This document shows positions 1 to 7,507 of a stretch of DNA of 35,085 bases, in pieces. Position numbers and translations under genes: made by a program. Where the stretch lies: contig DAIEJF010000116.1 of the NCBI GenBank assembly GCA_027351005.1, positions 1-35,085 on the forward strand, in the 5' to 3' direction. Below the pieces are notes generated by a model, which did no database searches, had not been told where the DNA came from, and saw only the letters and a program-made list of their open reading frames with translations. Source of the DNA: Paracoccaceae bacterium. GTDB lineage: Bacteria; Pseudomonadota; Alphaproteobacteria; Rhodobacterales; Rhodobacteraceae. The stretch's first letter is position 1. Each line of letters starts with the position of its first letter.

Positions 1-1335
1 CGCATCTCCTTCTTCGTCAATGCCTCGACCAAATTTATCGCCGAACTGTGCAAGATGCGCGCGTTCGGCGAATTGTGGGACGATATCACCCGCGAACGCT
101 ACGGCGTGACCGACGCCAAGCAGCGGCTGTTCCGCTACGGCGTGCAGGTCAATTCGCTTGGGCTGACCGAGCCGCAACCTGAAAACAACGTCACCCGCAT
201 CCTGATCGAGATGCTGGCGGTGACGCTGTCGAAGAACGCCCGGGCCCGCGCGGTGCAACTGCCCGCCTGGAACGAGGCGCTGGGGCTGCCGCGGCCCTGG
301 GACCAGCAATGGTCGCTTCGGATGCAGCAGATCCTGGCCTATGAAACCGACCTGCTGGAATATGACGACCTGTTCGACGGCAACCCCGCCGTGGCGCGCC
401 GGGTCGAGGCGCTGAAGGACGGCGCGCGGGCCGAACTGGCGCAGATCGACGCGATGGGCGGCGCGGTGGCCGCCATCGACTACATGAAGGGCCGCCTGGT
501 CGAAGCGAATGCCGAGCGGATCGGGCGGATCGAGGCGGGTGAAACCGTGGTTGTGGGCGTGAACCGCTGGGCCGAGGGGGCGGCGAGCCCGTTGACCGCG
601 GGGGATGGCGCAATCATGGTCGTCGATGCCACGGCCGAGGCCGACCAGATTGCCCGCCTGTCGGCCTGGCGCGCCGCGCGCGACCCGGCCGTGGTCGCGG
701 CGGCACTGGCCGCGCTGCGGACGGCGGCGATCAGCGGCGCCAACATCATGCCGACCTCGATCGCCGCGGCGAAGGCGGGCGCCACCACGGGCGAATGGGC
801 GGCCGAGATGCGCGCGGCCTTCGGCGAATACCGCGCGCCCACGGGCGTCTCCCGCGCCCCCTCGAACCGGACCGAGGGGCTGGAGCCGATCCGCGAGGCG
901 GTCGACCGGGTATCCGCCCGGCTTGGGCGGCGGCTGACGTTCCTGATGGGCAAGCCGGGGCTTGACGGCCATTCCAACGGCGCCGAGCAGATCGCCGCGC
1001 GGGCCCGCGACTGCGGGATGGCGATCCGCTACGATGGCATCCGCCTGACCCCGGCCGAAATCGTGGCGCAGGCGGCCGAGACCGAGGCGCATGTGGTGGG
1101 CCTGTCGATCCTGTCGGGCAGCCACCTTCCCCTGATCGTCGAGGTGATGGAGCGGATGCGCGCGGCGGGGCTGTCGCATGTCCCCGTCGTCGTGGGTGGG
1201 ATCATCCCCGACGACGACGCGGCGCGGCTGAAGGCGCTGGGGGTCGCGGCGGTCTACACGCCCAAGGATTTCGAACTGAACCGGATCATGCTGGACATCG
1301 TCGGGCTGGCCGGGGCCGAGCGGGCCGCGGCCTGA
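1..1335 (+). CDS. ecm: Ethylmalonyl-CoA mutase, C-terminal part (5' end outside window)
   Basis: This is a coenzyme B12-dependent acyl-CoA mutase of the ethylmalonyl-CoA pathway, converting ethylmalonyl-CoA to methylsuccinyl-CoA. The frame is open from base 1, so the start lies upstream; the ATG at 55 is internal (coding continues before it: RISFFVNASTKFIAELCK). About 444 residues are present of a family length near 650-680. The end of the substrate-binding barrel (NSLGLTEPQPENNVTR) is followed by the C-terminal cobalamin domain with D-x-H-x-x-G (DGHSNG, in-window residues 322-327), whose His is the lower cobalt ligand, then the GLSILSGSH and VVGGIIP loops. The related MeaA and methylmalonyl-CoA mutases are alternatives. 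Sequence style, together with mch and mcl2 later in the window, favours Ecm. The gene is followed by 92 bases of non-coding sequence. Confidence 0.88.
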   Translation, partial: RISFFVNASTKFIAELCKMRAFGELWDDITRERYGVTDAKQRLFRYGVQVNSLGLTEPQPENNVTRILIEMLAVTLSKNARARAVQLPAWNEALGLPRPWDQQWSLRMQQILAYETDLLEYDDLFDGNPAVARRVEALKDGARAELAQIDAMGGAVAAIDYMKGRLVEANAERIGRIEAGETVVVGVNRWAEGAASPLTAGDGAIMVVDATAEADQIARLSAWRAARDPAVVAAALAALRTAAISGANIMPTSIAAAKAGATTGEWAAEMRAAFGEYRAPTGVSRAPSNRTEGLEPIREAVDRVSARLGRRLTFLMGKPGLDGHSNGAEQIAARARDCGMAIRYDGIRLTPAEIVAQAAETEAHVVGLSILSGSHLPLIVEVMERMRAAGLSHVPVVVGGIIPDDDAARLKALGVAAVYTPKDFELNRIMLDIVGLAGAERAAA

Positions 1336-1427
1336 GGCGACACGGCAGGGCGCGCGGCTTGCGGCAGATCAAGGCGCATCGCGCCGCCCCCGCCTAGACT
1401 GCGCCCATCCGACCGAAGGAGGCGCAA

Positions 1428-1784
1428 ATGCTCGACCGGCTGAAGACGATGATGGACCACATGCGCGACCACCGCGAGATCGAGCGGATGGACGCGCGCG
1501 AACTGGGCGAACTGGGCCTGAGCCGCGGCCAGTTGCACGAAATCGTGGACACGCCCGAAAAGGTGGCCGCACGGATGGCCGCAATGGCGCTGCGTCACGG
1601 GATCACGACCGAGGATCTGGAAAGCTACCGGCAGGATTATGTGGACCTGCTGCACACCTGCGCGCATTGCAGCGAAACCGACGCCTGCCGCCGGTTCCTG
1701 AACGACACGGCTGCCCCCGCCGAGGCCGCAACCTTCTGCCCGAACCACGCCGAATACACGACACTGGTCGGCCAGCCGACCTGA
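1428..1784 (+). CDS. DUF6455-like small Cys-containing protein
   Basis: A 118-residue soluble protein of unknown function, resembling the small proteins grouped as DUF6455 in Rhodobacteraceae. The N-terminal half is charged and helical (MLDRLKTMMDHMRDHREIER). It carries a motif like that of DUF1127 proteins (ELGELGLSRGQLHEIV). The C-terminal half holds four cysteines: C78-x2-C81-x5-C87-x16-C104, followed by His107. This spacing could bind a metal or Fe-S cluster, but that is inference only. The Shine-Dalgarno AAGGAGG lies just before the ATG, which supports this start. A TAGACT -10-like box at 1395-1400 suggests its own promoter. It sits between ecm and deoD, with no evident functional link to either. 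Confidence 0.72.
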   Translation: MLDRLKTMMDHMRDHREIERMDARELGELGLSRGQLHEIVDTPEKVAARMAAMALRHGITTEDLESYRQDYVDLLHTCAHCSETDACRRFLNDTAAPAEAATFCPNHAEYTTLVGQPT

Positions 1785-1805
1785 CCCGCAGGGGCACTTT
1801 CCCGC

Positions 1806-1834
1806 GTGAAACCGGCCGCGCTTCGCCCTAACGT
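1806..1834 (+). promoter_or_regulatory. Candidate deoD promoter
   Basis: GTGAAA (1806-1811), a 17-base spacer, then TAACGT (1829-1834). The -35 matches TTGACA at four of six positions. It sits about 27 bases before the deoD start. Prediction by eye only. Confidence 0.32.
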
Positions 1835-1860
1835 CGGCCTGCGACACAAGGGAGACCCTG

Positions 1861-2565
1861 ATGACCGTTCATATCGGTGCCAAGCCCGGCGACATCGCCG
1901 AAACCGTCCTGTTGCCGGGCGACCCCTACCGCGCCCGCTGGGCGGCCGAGCGGTTTCTGGAGAACCCCCGCCTTGTCAACGAGGTGCGCGGGATGCTGGG
2001 CTATACCGGCACCTGGAACGGGCATCGGGTGACGATCCACGGCACCGGCATGGGAATGCCGTCGCTGTCGATCTACGTCAACGAACTGATCCGCGACTAT
2101 GGCGCGAAGACGTTGATCCGCATCGGTTCGGCCGGGGGGATGCAGCCGCAGGTGAAGGTGCGTGACGTGGTGCTGGCGATGACGGCCAGCACGCTGTCCA
2201 CCCCCTCGCGCGGGATCTTCCGCGAGGTGAACTTTGCCCCCGCGGCCGATTTCGGCCTGCTGGCCGCGGCCCATGCGGCGGCGGTGGCGCGGGGCGTGCC
2301 GATCCATGCGGGCGGCATCTATTCGTCGGACGTGTTCTATGACGAACGGCCCGATCTGAACGAACAGATGCAGCGCCACGGCATTCTCTGCGTCGAGATG
2401 GAGACGGCCGAGCTTTACACTCTGGCCGCCCGTCATGGCGCGCGGGCGCTGGCGGTCCTGACCATTTCCGACCATCTGCTGACGCATGAGGCCCTGCCCT
2501 CGGATCAGCGCGAGCGCAGCTTCGGCGACATGGTTGAAATTGCGCTCACTGCCGCTTTCGCCTGA
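1861..2565 (+). CDS. deoD: Purine-nucleoside phosphorylase, DeoD type
   Basis: A cytosolic enzyme that splits purine (deoxy)ribonucleosides with phosphate to free base and (deoxy)ribose-1-phosphate. It has 234 residues, the normal length of the hexameric bacterial DeoD family (not the trimeric PNP type). Family signatures are the N-terminal [19 protein letters not shown], the phosphate-site region GSAGG, the nucleoside-site MEMETAELY, and SDHLLTHE with the catalytic Asp at residue 204, the same number as in the E. coli enzyme. The Shine-Dalgarno GGGAGA is about 7 bases before the ATG. A candidate promoter lies at 1806-1834. Freed purines could feed the urate pathway encoded about 20 kb downstream, but nothing in the sequence ties their regulation together. 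Confidence 0.93.
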   Translation: MTVHIGAKPGDIAETVLLPGDPYRARWAAERFLENPRLVNEVRGMLGYTGTWNGHRVTIHGTGMGMPSLSIYVNELIRDYGAKTLIRIGSAGGMQPQVKVRDVVLAMTASTLSTPSRGIFREVNFAPAADFGLLAAAHAAAVARGVPIHAGGIYSSDVFYDERPDLNEQMQRHGILCVEMETAELYTLAARHGARALAVLTISDHLLTHEALPSDQRERSFGDMVEIALTAAFA

Positions 2566-2634
2566 ACGGGGTTGACCTTGCCCGCCCGGAAGGGTTCGGT
2601 GCCGCACGTTCAGGCGGCAGCGAAGGAGACGGCG

Positions 2635-3618
2635 ATGAAGCAACGGAAACTCGGGGCGGGCGGCCCCATGGTCTCGGCCATCGGGCTGGGCTGCATGAGC
2701 TTTGCGGGCTTTTTCGGCGCGGCCGAGGATGCCACCTCGCTGATGTGCCTTGATGCCGCATGGGACGCGGGCATCACCTTCCTCGACACCTCGAACATCT
2801 ACGGCATGGGTCGGTCGGAACGGGTGATCGGCGAATGGCTGAAGACCCGCGGCCATCGACCGGTGATCGCCACCAAGGCCGGGATCATCCCCGCGCCCGA
2901 ACGCCGGTTCGACAATTCCGAAGGCCACCTGCGGGCCGAGCTGGAAGGCTCGATGAAACGGCTGGGGGTGGATCATGTGGATCTGTTCTACATCCACCGT
3001 CGCGAACAGGCCCGCCCGGTCGAAGAGGTCGTGGGCACGCTGGTGAAGCTGATCGAGGAAGGCAAGATCGGCGGCTATGGGCTGTCGGAGGTCTCGCCCG
3101 CCACCCTGCGGCGCGCCCATGCGGTACATCCCTGCACGGCGGTGCAGAACGAATACTCGCTCTGGAGCCGCCAGCCGGAACTGGGGATGCTTCAGGCCTG
3201 CGCTGATCTGGGCGTGGCCTTCATCCCCTTCTCGCCGCTGGGCCGGGGCGTGTTCGGCGAAGTGTTCCCCGAGCCCTCGACGATGGCCGAAACCGACTTC
3301 CGCAGCCGGGTGCCGCGCTTCATCGAACCGAACTGGAGCCACAACAAGCGAGCCATCGACGGGTTCAAGGCCTTCGCCCGCGCCCGCGGCTGGAGCGTGG
3401 CGGGCGCCGCGCTGGCCTGGGTGCTGGACCGGGGCGACCACCTGATTCCGATCCCCGGCACCCGCACCGCCCTGCACCTGGCGGAATGGGCCGATGCCGA
3501 TACCATCACACTGACCGACGACGACCGCGCCGAAATCGCGCGGCTGCTGCCTGCAGGCTTTGCGCATGGCGACCGCTACAACGACACCCAGATCATCGGG
3601 GTCGAACGCTACTGCTGA
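2635..3618 (+). CDS. Aldo/keto reductase (general stress protein 69 / Tas-like)
   Basis: An NADPH-dependent oxidoreductase of the aldo/keto reductase superfamily, acting on an unknown aldehyde or ketone. It has 327 residues in a single TIM barrel. The catalytic tetrad is visible: D51 and Y56 in LDTSNIYG, K81 in VIATKAG, H121 in DLFYIHR. The NADP-binding region IPGTRTALHL is near the C-terminus. The start chosen is the ATG at 2635, preceded by AAGGAG (2623-2628), and it opens directly into the conserved MKQRKLG. A longer reading from a TTG at 2572 adds 21 unconserved residues and lacks a ribosome site. It follows deoD by 69 bases on the same strand and could be co-transcribed. Substrate cannot be inferred. 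Confidence 0.85.
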   Translation: MKQRKLGAGGPMVSAIGLGCMSFAGFFGAAEDATSLMCLDAAWDAGITFLDTSNIYGMGRSERVIGEWLKTRGHRPVIATKAGIIPAPERRFDNSEGHLRAELEGSMKRLGVDHVDLFYIHRREQARPVEEVVGTLVKLIEEGKIGGYGLSEVSPATLRRAHAVHPCTAVQNEYSLWSRQPELGMLQACADLGVAFIPFSPLGRGVFGEVFPEPSTMAETDFRSRVPRFIEPNWSHNKRAIDGFKAFARARGWSVAGAALAWVLDRGDHLIPIPGTRTALHLAEWADADTITLTDDDRAEIARLLPAGFAHGDRYNDTQIIGVERYC

Positions 3619-3621
3619 GGC

Positions 3622-3649
3622 TGGACAGCCCCCGCCCCCGCCCTAGCTT
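3622..3649 (+). promoter_or_regulatory. Candidate promoter for the SDR-photolyase pair
   Basis: TGGACA (3622-3627), a 16-base spacer, then TAGCTT (3644-3649). It overlaps a 7-bp perfect hairpin CCCGCCC/GGGCGGG (3637-3643 with 3651-3657), which may instead end the preceding transcript; there is no T run after it. The two readings are not exclusive. Confidence 0.35.
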
Positions 3650-3670
3650 CGGGCGGGAAAGGGTGGGCGA

Positions 3671-4339
3671 ATGGAACGGGTTCTTGTGGTGGGTGCCTCG
3701 GGCGGGATCGGTGCGGCGCTTTGCGCGGCGCTGACGGCGCGGGGCGCCGCGGTCACGGCGCTGTCGCGCGCCGCCGACGGGCTTGACGTGACGGTGGAAG
3801 AGACGGTGGCGCGCGCGCTGGCCGCGCTGCCGTCTGGCGCCTTCGACGGGGTGATCGTCGCGACCGGCGCGCTGACGATCGAGGGGCGAGGGCCGGAAAA
3901 ATCGCTGCGGGCGCTCGATCTTGGGGCGCTGTCGGCCCAGTTCGCGCTGAACGCGGCAGGCCCGGCGCTGGTCCTGAAACATGCGCTGCGGCTGATGCCA
4001 CGCGACCGGCGGGCGGTGTTCGCGGCGCTGTCGGCACGGGTCGGCTCGATCGGCGACAACGGGCTGGGCGGCTGGTATGGCTATCGCGCCGCAAAGGCCG
4101 CGCTGAACCAGCTGATCCACACCGCCGCAATCGAGGTCGCGCGCACCCACCGGGAGGCGGTCTGCGCGCTGATCCATCCGGGAACGGTCGAGACCGCACT
4201 GGGCCCCGCCTATCGCGCGGGGCACCCGGCGGTGCCCCCCGCAACCGCGGCCACGAACATCCTGCGCGTGCTGGATGGCCTGACCCCGGCCGACAGCGGC
4301 GGCTTCTTCGACTGGGCCGGGGCGCGCGTGCCATGGTAG
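3671..4339 (+). CDS. Short-chain dehydrogenase/reductase (C-factor-like SDR)
   Basis: A 222-residue classical SDR, shorter than the usual 250 and similar to the CsgA/C-factor-like group. The Rossmann dinucleotide motif is G8-ASGGI-G14 (VVGASGGIG). The active site is Y138-RAA-K142 (YRAAK), with a Ser in the upstream strand region ALSARVGSIGDNG. Substrate unknown. Its last bases overlap the photolyase start by 7 (ATGGTAG, 4333-4339), so the two are translationally coupled. The pairing of a small SDR with a Fe-S photolyase may mean a shared stress or light response, but that is inference. Confidence 0.82.
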   Translation: MERVLVVGASGGIGAALCAALTARGAAVTALSRAADGLDVTVEETVARALAALPSGAFDGVIVATGALTIEGRGPEKSLRALDLGALSAQFALNAAGPALVLKHALRLMPRDRRAVFAALSARVGSIGDNGLGGWYGYRAAKAALNQLIHTAAIEVARTHREAVCALIHPGTVETALGPAYRAGHPAVPPATAATNILRVLDGLTPADSGGFFDWAGARVPW

Positions 4340-5865
4340 CGCCGCGGCTCGTTCTGGTGCTGGGCGACCAGTTGACGCCCGGCGCCGGGGCGCTGGCGCT
4401 GGCCGACCGCGACCGCGACGTGGTGGTGATGGCCGAGGTCACGGCAGAGGCCGAGGCCGTACCGCATCACCCGCAGAAGATCGCCTTTCTCTTCGCCGCG
4501 ATGCGGAAGTTCGCCGCCGCTCTGACAGCCGAGGGCTGGCAGGTGCGCTACAGTCGGCTCGACGATCCGGCCAACACCCAGAGCATCCCTGGCGAACTGT
4601 TGCGGCGGGCTGCGGAACTGGGCGCGCGCGAGGGCATCGCCACCCGTCCGGGCGACTGGCGGCTGCTGGCCGCGCTGGAATCCTGCGCGCTGCCGCTGCA
4701 CCTGGTCGAGGATGACCGTTTCTTCTGCTCGACCGCCGCCTTCGACGCCTGGGCTGCCGACCGCAAGGCGCTGCGGATGGAGTATTTCTACCGCGAGATG
4801 CGGCGCCGCACGGGCTATCTGATGGAGGGGGCCGCACCCGCGGGCGGGCGCTGGAACTATGATGCCGAAAACCGCAAGCCCGCGGCGGCCGACCTTTTTC
4901 GCACATCCCAGCCCCGCTTTGCCCCTGATGCCACCACGCAAGAGGTTCTGGATCTTGTCGCCCGCCGGTTTCCCGCCCATTTCGGCACGCTCGACGGCTT
5001 TGGCTGGGCCACCGACCGCACCGGGGCGCTGGCGGCGCTGGATCACTTCATCGCCCATGCCCTGCCCGATTTCGGCGCCTATCAGGATGCGATGCTGGCG
5101 GGCGATCCGTTCCTGCATCACGCGCTGCTGTCCCCCTATCTCAATGCGGGGCTCCTGACGCCGAAAGAGGTCTGCGACCGCGCCGAGGCCGCCTGGCGCG
5201 CGGGGCTGGTGCCGCTGAACTCGGCCGAGGGGTTCATCCGACAGATCCTTGGCTGGCGGGAATTCGTGCGCGGGCTTTACCTGCGCGAGGGCCCCGGCTA
5301 CCTGACGCGGAACGCGCTGGGGCACGGCCGACGCCTGCCCCCCGCCTATTGGGGCGGCGAGACCCGGATGGCCTGCGTCAGGGCCGTGGTGGCGCAGACG
5401 GGGCGGCTGGCCTATGCCCATCACATCCAGCGACTGATGGTGACGGGCAATTTCGCACTGCTGGCCGGGATCGACCCGGCCGAGGTGCATGGATGGTATC
5501 TGGCCGTCTACGTCGATGCGCTGGAATGGGTCGAGACGCCGAACACGCTTGGCATGTCGCAGTTTGCGGACGGGGGCGTGCTGGCCTCGAAACCCTATGT
5601 CAGCTCGGGCGCCTATATCGACCGGATGTCCGACTACTGCGGCGGCTGCCGCTACCGGGTGGCCGACCGCGCGGGGCCCGATGCCTGCCCGTTCAACCTG
5701 CTCTACTGGCACTTCCTGACGCGCCATCGCGCGCGCTTCGGGACCAACCCGCGGATGGCGCCGATGTATCGCACGTGGGACCGGATGGACGAAGGCCACC
5801 GGGCCCGCGTCCTTGAGGGGGCAGAGCGGTTCCTGGCCCGGCTTGACGCGGGCGAGCCGGTCTAG
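4333..5865 (+). CDS. Fe-S bacterial cryptochrome/photolyase (PhrB/CryB type)
   Basis: A 510-residue flavoprotein of the FeS-BCP branch of the photolyase/cryptochrome family, whose members repair (6-4) photoproducts (Agrobacterium PhrB) or act as a light-responsive regulator (Rhodobacter CryB). The N-terminal antenna domain begins LVLVLGDQLTP and lacks the classical MTHF-photolyase motifs; family members bind dimethyl-ribityl-lumazine there. The C-terminal FAD domain has QILGWREFVRG, HHIQRLMVTGNFALL and DALEWVETPNTLGMSQFADGG. Four cysteines, C348, C436, C439 and C452, match the [4Fe-4S] ligands of PhrB (350, 438, 441, 454) with a constant offset of two. Repair versus signalling cannot be told from sequence. 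The gene overlaps the SDR upstream and converges with the MORN gene, leaving two bases between them. Confidence 0.93.
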   Translation: MVAPRLVLVLGDQLTPGAGALALADRDRDVVVMAEVTAEAEAVPHHPQKIAFLFAAMRKFAAALTAEGWQVRYSRLDDPANTQSIPGELLRRAAELGAREGIATRPGDWRLLAALESCALPLHLVEDDRFFCSTAAFDAWAADRKALRMEYFYREMRRRTGYLMEGAAPAGGRWNYDAENRKPAAADLFRTSQPRFAPDATTQEVLDLVARRFPAHFGTLDGFGWATDRTGALAALDHFIAHALPDFGAYQDAMLAGDPFLHHALLSPYLNAGLLTPKEVCDRAEAAWRAGLVPLNSAEGFIRQILGWREFVRGLYLREGPGYLTRNALGHGRRLPPAYWGGETRMACVRAVVAQTGRLAYAHHIQRLMVTGNFALLAGIDPAEVHGWYLAVYVDALEWVETPNTLGMSQFADGGVLASKPYVSSGAYIDRMSDYCGGCRYRVADRAGPDACPFNLLYWHFLTRHRARFGTNPRMAPMYRTWDRMDEGHRARVLEGAERFLARLDAGEPV

Positions 5866-5867
5866 CC

Positions 5868-7355
5868 TCAGTTCCCCACCGGGGCGGTGGCTGTGCCGCT
5901 GTCGGCCGGTGGCGTGCTGCCCGCATCGGTGGCCGGCGCGGCCCCGCTGCCGTTCAGCGCGCCGTTGTCCCACTCGCCGCTCTGGGTCTGGCCGTTGGAA
6001 TAGCGCATGGTCCCCTGGCCCTGCCGGTGGCCCTGCGCGAACATGCCGTCATAGACATCGCCATTGGGGTAGGTCGCGACCCCCTTGCCCTCGATCTGGC
6101 CGGCCTTCCAGTCACCGCTGTACTTGAAGCCGTCGGGCATGGTGATCTCGCCCTGCCCCTCGCGCTGGCCTGCAACGAACTGGCCCTTGTAGACGGTGCC
6201 GTCAGGATAGGTGGCGGTGCCCTGCCCGTCGCGCTGGCCGTCCTTCCAGTCGCCCTCGTACTTGTAGCCGTCGGGATAGGTCATGGTGCCCTGCCCGTCG
6301 TTCTTGGCGGCCTTGAACCCGCCGGTGTAGGTGATGCCGTTGGCGTAATGCGCGGTGCCCTGGCCGTCGATGACCCCGGCCTTCCAGTTTCCTTCGTAGG
6401 TCGAGCCGTCGGGATAGGTGATCTTTCCCGTGCCGTCGGCCAGATCGGCGTGGAAGCTGCCGACATAGACCGAGCCATCGGGATAGGTCACCTGCCCCTG
6501 CCCCTCGATCCGGCCGTCCTTCCAGTCGCCGGTGTAGACATAGCCGTCATGGCCCTTGAAGGTGCCCTTGCCCTCGCGCTTGTCGGCGACGAAATCGCCC
6601 TCGTAGACATCGCCGTTCTTGTAGGTAACCGTGCCATGACCCTGCCGCTGGCCGTTCACCAGCGTACCGTCGAACACGTCGCCGTTCGGCTGGGTCAGCT
6701 TGCCGGTGCCGTTGATCTGCCCGTCCTTCCACTGGCCGACGTAGGTCAACCCGTCGGTCATGGTCAGGGTGCCGTTGCCCTCGCGCTGGCCGTTCAGCAG
6801 ATCGCCCTCGTAGACGGTGCCGTTGGGGTAGGTGATCCGGCCCTTGCCGGTCTTCACGCCCTTCTGCCAGTCGCCGTCGTAGATGTAGCCGTCGGGGCTT
6901 TCCATCTTGCCCTTGCCGTCCTGCACCCCGTTCACGAAGCTGCCGGTATAGGTCATGCCGTTGGCGTAGTGCTCGGTGCCCTGCCCTGTGATCTGGCCCG
7001 CCACCCAGTCGCCCTCGTAGGTCGAGCCGTCGGCGAAGGTGATCTTGCCCTTGCCGTCGGGCTTGCCCGCGGTGAAGTGACCCTCGTAGATCGCGCCATT
7101 GGGGAAATGTGCGCTGCCCTGTCCCTGAATCTCGCCCGCCACCCAGTCGCCGGAATAGACATAGCCGTTGGGCAGCTTGTAGGTGCCCTTGCCGTCCTGC
7201 TTGCCGTCCTTGAAGGTCCCGGAATAGACGCCGCCGTCATCGTACTGCTTGGTGATGACCTGATCCGCAGCCTGCGCAAGGCCCGTGGTTGCGGCCAGCG
7301 CCAGCGCGCCCGCCAGACCCGCTGCGCGCGTGATCGCCCTCGTCCATCCCGCCAC
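5868..7355 (-). CDS. Exported 19-repeat MORN protein
   Basis: A 495-residue protein made almost wholly of MORN repeats. An N-terminal signal peptide (charged start, hydrophobic core GLAGALALAATTGL, AQA cleavage signal near residue 29) sends it to the periplasm or beyond. Nineteen repeats of exactly 23 residues follow from residue 40 to 476, each of the type (D/N)G-x-x-Y-x-G-x-(W/F)-x-x-G-x-x-x-G-x-G-x-x-x-(Y/x)-P, with no insertion or deletion. A short Ala/Pro/Thr-rich tail ends it. MORN sheets bind lipids or proteins in other systems; the role here is unknown. Repeats 2-9 closely resemble 11-18, a nine-repeat superunit duplication. The gene is alone on its strand, divergent from nadE. Long open frames opposite it are by-products of the repeat. 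Confidence 0.9.
   Translation of the reverse strand: MAGWTRAITRAAGLAGALALAATTGLAQAADQVITKQYDDGGVYSGTFKDGKQDGKGTYKLPNGYVYSGDWVAGEIQGQGSAHFPNGAIYEGHFTAGKPDGKGKITFADGSTYEGDWVAGQITGQGTEHYANGMTYTGSFVNGVQDGKGKMESPDGYIYDGDWQKGVKTGKGRITYPNGTVYEGDLLNGQREGNGTLTMTDGLTYVGQWKDGQINGTGKLTQPNGDVFDGTLVNGQRQGHGTVTYKNGDVYEGDFVADKREGKGTFKGHDGYVYTGDWKDGRIEGQGQVTYPDGSVYVGSFHADLADGTGKITYPDGSTYEGNWKAGVIDGQGTAHYANGITYTGGFKAAKNDGQGTMTYPDGYKYEGDWKDGQRDGQGTATYPDGTVYKGQFVAGQREGQGEITMPDGFKYSGDWKAGQIEGKGVATYPNGDVYDGMFAQGHRQGQGTMRYSNGQTQSGEWDNGALNGSGAAPATDAGSTPPADSGTATAPVGN
5997..7238 (-). repeat. Tandem 69-bp MORN-coding repeats, two 621-bp superunits
   Basis: The coding strand repeats every 69 bases. Units 1-9 (7238-6618) and 10-18 (6617-5997) align with each other repeat by repeat; for example repeat 4 (DGSTYEGDWVAGQITGQGT) matches repeat 13 (DGSTYEGNWKAGVIDGQGT), and 9 (NGDVFDG..GQRQGHGT) matches 18 (NGDVYDG..GHRQGQGT). 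The 19th repeat is degenerate. Confidence 0.85.
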
Positions 7356-7407
7356 AGCCGGGCCCCCTGCCTCTGTTTACACCCGCCCCGCACAGGGCGC
7401 GACGCGA

Positions 7408-7435
7408 AGGTAAAGGACACCCCCGGGCCTGACAA
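7408..7435 (-). promoter_or_regulatory. Candidate promoter of the MORN gene
   Basis: On the minus strand: TTGTCA (7435-7430), a 16-base spacer, TTACCT (7413-7408). It lies about 50 bases before the ATG, inside the divergent intergenic region shared with nadE (7356-7507). Confidence 0.4.
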
Positions 7436-7507
7436 GCGTTTCGCCATGATGCGGCTTTCCCTCGGCGCCCAACCTGCTAGAACCTGACCCGACCGAGGAC
7501 GAGGCCC

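Noticed and set aside
2572-2600. MerR-type dyad (ACCTT...AAGGG) next to TTGACC before the aldo/keto reductase
   Set aside because: The dyad is imperfect, no -10 is found at the 19-20 base spacing expected for such promoters, and no MerR gene is near.
5997-7238. Regular 69-base repeats that could look like a CRISPR array
   Set aside because: There are no constant direct repeats separated by unique spacers; the period codes for MORN protein repeats, and no cas genes are near.
6027-7487. A 486-residue open frame opposite the MORN gene
   Set aside because: It is created by the 69-base periodicity of the true gene; its translation is a low-complexity repeat and has no ribosome site or family motif.
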